NCBI RefSeq assembly: GCF_035917675.1
Contig: NZ_CP109104.1
Span: 2,914,001-2,978,000, forward strand
DNA: 64,000 bases
Direction: 5' to 3'
DNA from: Streptomyces sp. NBC_01775
GTDB lineage: Bacteria; Actinomycetota; Actinomycetes; Streptomycetales; Streptomycetaceae
A model generated the notes under the pieces. The model was given only the letters and a program-made list of their open reading frames with translations. It was not told the origin of the DNA and ran no database searches. Numbering within the stretch: the stretch's first letter is position 1; each line of letters opens with the position of its first letter. Of this stretch, positions 62,519-64,000 are shown in pieces. A program made the position numbers and the translations under genes.

Positions 62519-63949
62519 ATGCGCCGTTCCAAAATCGTCTGCACCCTGGGCCCCGCCGTCGACTCCTACGAACAGCTCAAGACGCTGATCGAAGCGGGTA
62601 TGAACGTGGCCCGGTTCAACATGAGCCACGGGTCCCACTCCGAGCACGAGGAGCGGTATCACCGCGTCCGCAAGGCCTCCGAGGAGACCGGCCGCGCCAT
62701 CGGCGTGCTCGCCGACCTCCAGGGCCCCAAGATCCGGCTGGAGACCTTCGCCGAGGGACCCGTCGAGCTGGTCCGCGGTGAGGAGTTCACCATCACCACC
62801 GAGGACGTCGCCGGCGACAAGACCATCTGCGGCACCACCTACAAGGGCCTGCCCGCCGACGTGTCCAAGGGCGACCCGGTACTGATCAACGACGGCAACG
62901 TCGCCCTCCAGGTCACCGAGGTCGCCGGCTCCCGCGTGCGCACCATCGTGATCGAGGGCGGGGTCATCTCCGACCACAAGGGCATCAACCTCCCCGGCGC
63001 CGCGGTGAACGTGCCCGCGCTGTCCGAGAAGGACATCGACGACCTGAAGTTCGCGCTGCGCATGGGCTGCGACATGGTGGCGCTCTCCTTCGTGCGGGAC
63101 GCCTCGGACGTGCGCGACGTGCACCGGGTCATGGACGAGGTCGGGCGCCGGGTGCCGGTGATCGCCAAGGTGGAGAAGCCGCAGGCGGTCGCCAACATGG
63201 AGGACGTCGTCATGGCCTTCGACGGGGTCATGGTGGCGCGCGGCGACCTGGCGGTGGAATATCCGCTGGAGAAGGTCCCGATGGTGCAGAAGCGCCTGGT
63301 CGAGATGTGCCGCAGGAACGCCAAGCCGGTGATCGTGGCGACCCAGATGATGGAGTCCATGATCACCAACTCCCGGCCCACCCGCGCCGAGGCCAGCGAC
63401 GTGGCCAACGCGGTGCTGGACGGGGCCGACGCGGTGATGCTCTCGGCGGAGTCCTCGGTCGGGCAGTACCCGATCGAGACCGTCAAGACGATGTCGAAGA
63501 TCGTCCAGGCCGCCGAGGTGGAGCTGCTCAGCCGCGGCCTCCAGCCGCTGGTGCCCGGCAAGAAGCCGCGCACCCAGGGCGGCTCGGTGGCCCGCGCGGC
63601 CTGCGAGATGGCCGACTTCCTCGACGGCAAGGCCCTGGTGGCCTTCACCAAGTCCGGCGACACGGCCCGCAGGCTCTCCCGCTACCGCGTGGCCCAGCCG
63701 ATCCTCGCCTTCACCACTGAGCCGGCCACACGGAATCAGCTCACGCTGAGCTGGGGCGTGGAGACGTACGTGGTCAAGCACGTCGACCACACGGACGAGA
63801 TGGTCGAGCTGGTCGACGCGGAGCTGCTGAAGCTCCAGCGGTACGAGACGGGCGACACGATGCTCATCACGGCGGGTTCGCCGCCCGGGGTTCCTGGCAC
63901 CACGAACATGGTCCGCGTCCACCATCTGGGCAACGCCCAGGCGGAGTGA
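62519..63949 (+). CDS. pyk: Pyruvate kinase
   Basis: A 476-residue glycolytic enzyme starting at the ATG at 62519, with AGGA eight bases upstream. MRRSKIVCTLGPA and MNVARFNMSHGSHSEHE are the N-terminal signatures. VIAKVEKPQAVANME carries the catalytic Lys, VARGDLAVE the metal ligands, and ATQMMESMITNSRPTRAEASD the K-type loop. It converts phosphoenolpyruvate and ADP to pyruvate and ATP. The 80-base gap after ackA includes an AT-richer stretch (ACCTAAACAAAACGATAGGA) that may hold its own promoter. Confidence 0.96.
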   Translation: MRRSKIVCTLGPAVDSYEQLKTLIEAGMNVARFNMSHGSHSEHEERYHRVRKASEETGRAIGVLADLQGPKIRLETFAEGPVELVRGEEFTITTEDVAGDKTICGTTYKGLPADVSKGDPVLINDGNVALQVTEVAGSRVRTIVIEGGVISDHKGINLPGAAVNVPALSEKDIDDLKFALRMGCDMVALSFVRDASDVRDVHRVMDEVGRRVPVIAKVEKPQAVANMEDVVMAFDGVMVARGDLAVEYPLEKVPMVQKRLVEMCRRNAKPVIVATQMMESMITNSRPTRAEASDVANAVLDGADAVMLSAESSVGQYPIETVKTMSKIVQAAEVELLSRGLQPLVPGKKPRTQGGSVARAACEMADFLDGKALVAFTKSGDTARRLSRYRVAQPILAFTTEPATRNQLTLSWGVETYVVKHVDHTDEMVELVDAELLKLQRYETGDTMLITAGSPPGVPGTTNMVRVHHLGNAQAE

Positions 63950-64000
63950 GGCCCGGCCCGGTGGGCCCCTTCCCGTCCGAGCGAGCGCGCTGGGGGCACC

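Overview
The window looks like chromosomal DNA of a Streptomyces-type actinomycete. It is very GC-rich, GTG starts are frequent, GGAG/AGGAGG ribosome sites are common, and many neighbouring genes overlap by four bases (ATGA or GTGA). The gene set is also typical: GlgE-pathway glycogen genes, a pfkA-pta-ackA-pyk block, paired ABC exporters, tandem lipoprotein L,D-transpeptidases and an LAETG sortase substrate. From memory the central and right parts resemble the S. coelicolor SCO5423-SCO546x neighbourhood in inverted order; I could not check this.

Layout. 1-9.7 kb: tail of a class A beta-lactamase-like protein, a hypothetical protein, a TetR regulator, a secreted S1 protease, an SDR oxidoreductase with an atypical active site, remnants of two integrase-type genes, an MBL hydrolase, a LysE exporter, an ATP-binding anti-sigma-like protein and an enoyl-CoA hydratase. 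9.7-12.8 kb: two paralogous L,D-transpeptidases. 13-22 kb: GlgX, an MFS transporter, a two-gene (probably heterodimeric) ABC exporter, a decayed kinase/transporter region and a TetR regulator. 22.3-29.5 kb: an M4 metalloprotease, the phosphorylase GlgP and two pectin-degrading lyases (PL11, PL3). 29.8-40.3 kb: glgE-treS-mak-glgB, followed by a membrane Ser/Thr kinase with an external solute-binding-like domain.

40.4-44.3 kb: a C4-dicarboxylate symporter divergent from a CitA/CitB-type two-component system. 44.4-49.7 kb: a secreted GH18 chitinase with a DasR-like site upstream, and a CUT1 sugar ABC importer whose permease pair is split by a reversed LAETG surface-protein gene. 49.7-52 kb: a divergent LysR/MFS pair. 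52.1-56 kb: an accessory segment with an XRE-TPR regulator, a chain of six very small ORFs linked by four-base overlaps, a 34-residue acidic Cys-containing peptide and a frameshifted methyltransferase. 56-57.4 kb: heptamer repeats, a SLOG-like protein and an SRPBCC protein. 57.6-64 kb: pfkA, divergent from pta-ackA-pyk.

How the genes work together. GlgP and GlgX break down alpha-glucan. TreS interconverts trehalose and maltose, the maltokinase makes maltose-1-phosphate, GlgE polymerises it and GlgB adds branches, so storage glucan and trehalose are interconverted. Pfk and Pyk (glycolysis) and Pta-AckA (acetate overflow) handle the carbon further down. Chitinase, pectinases, proteases and the sugar and dicarboxylate importers fit a soil saprophyte. 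The least explained part is the mini-ORF chain beside the XRE-TPR regulator at 52.6-55.1 kb.
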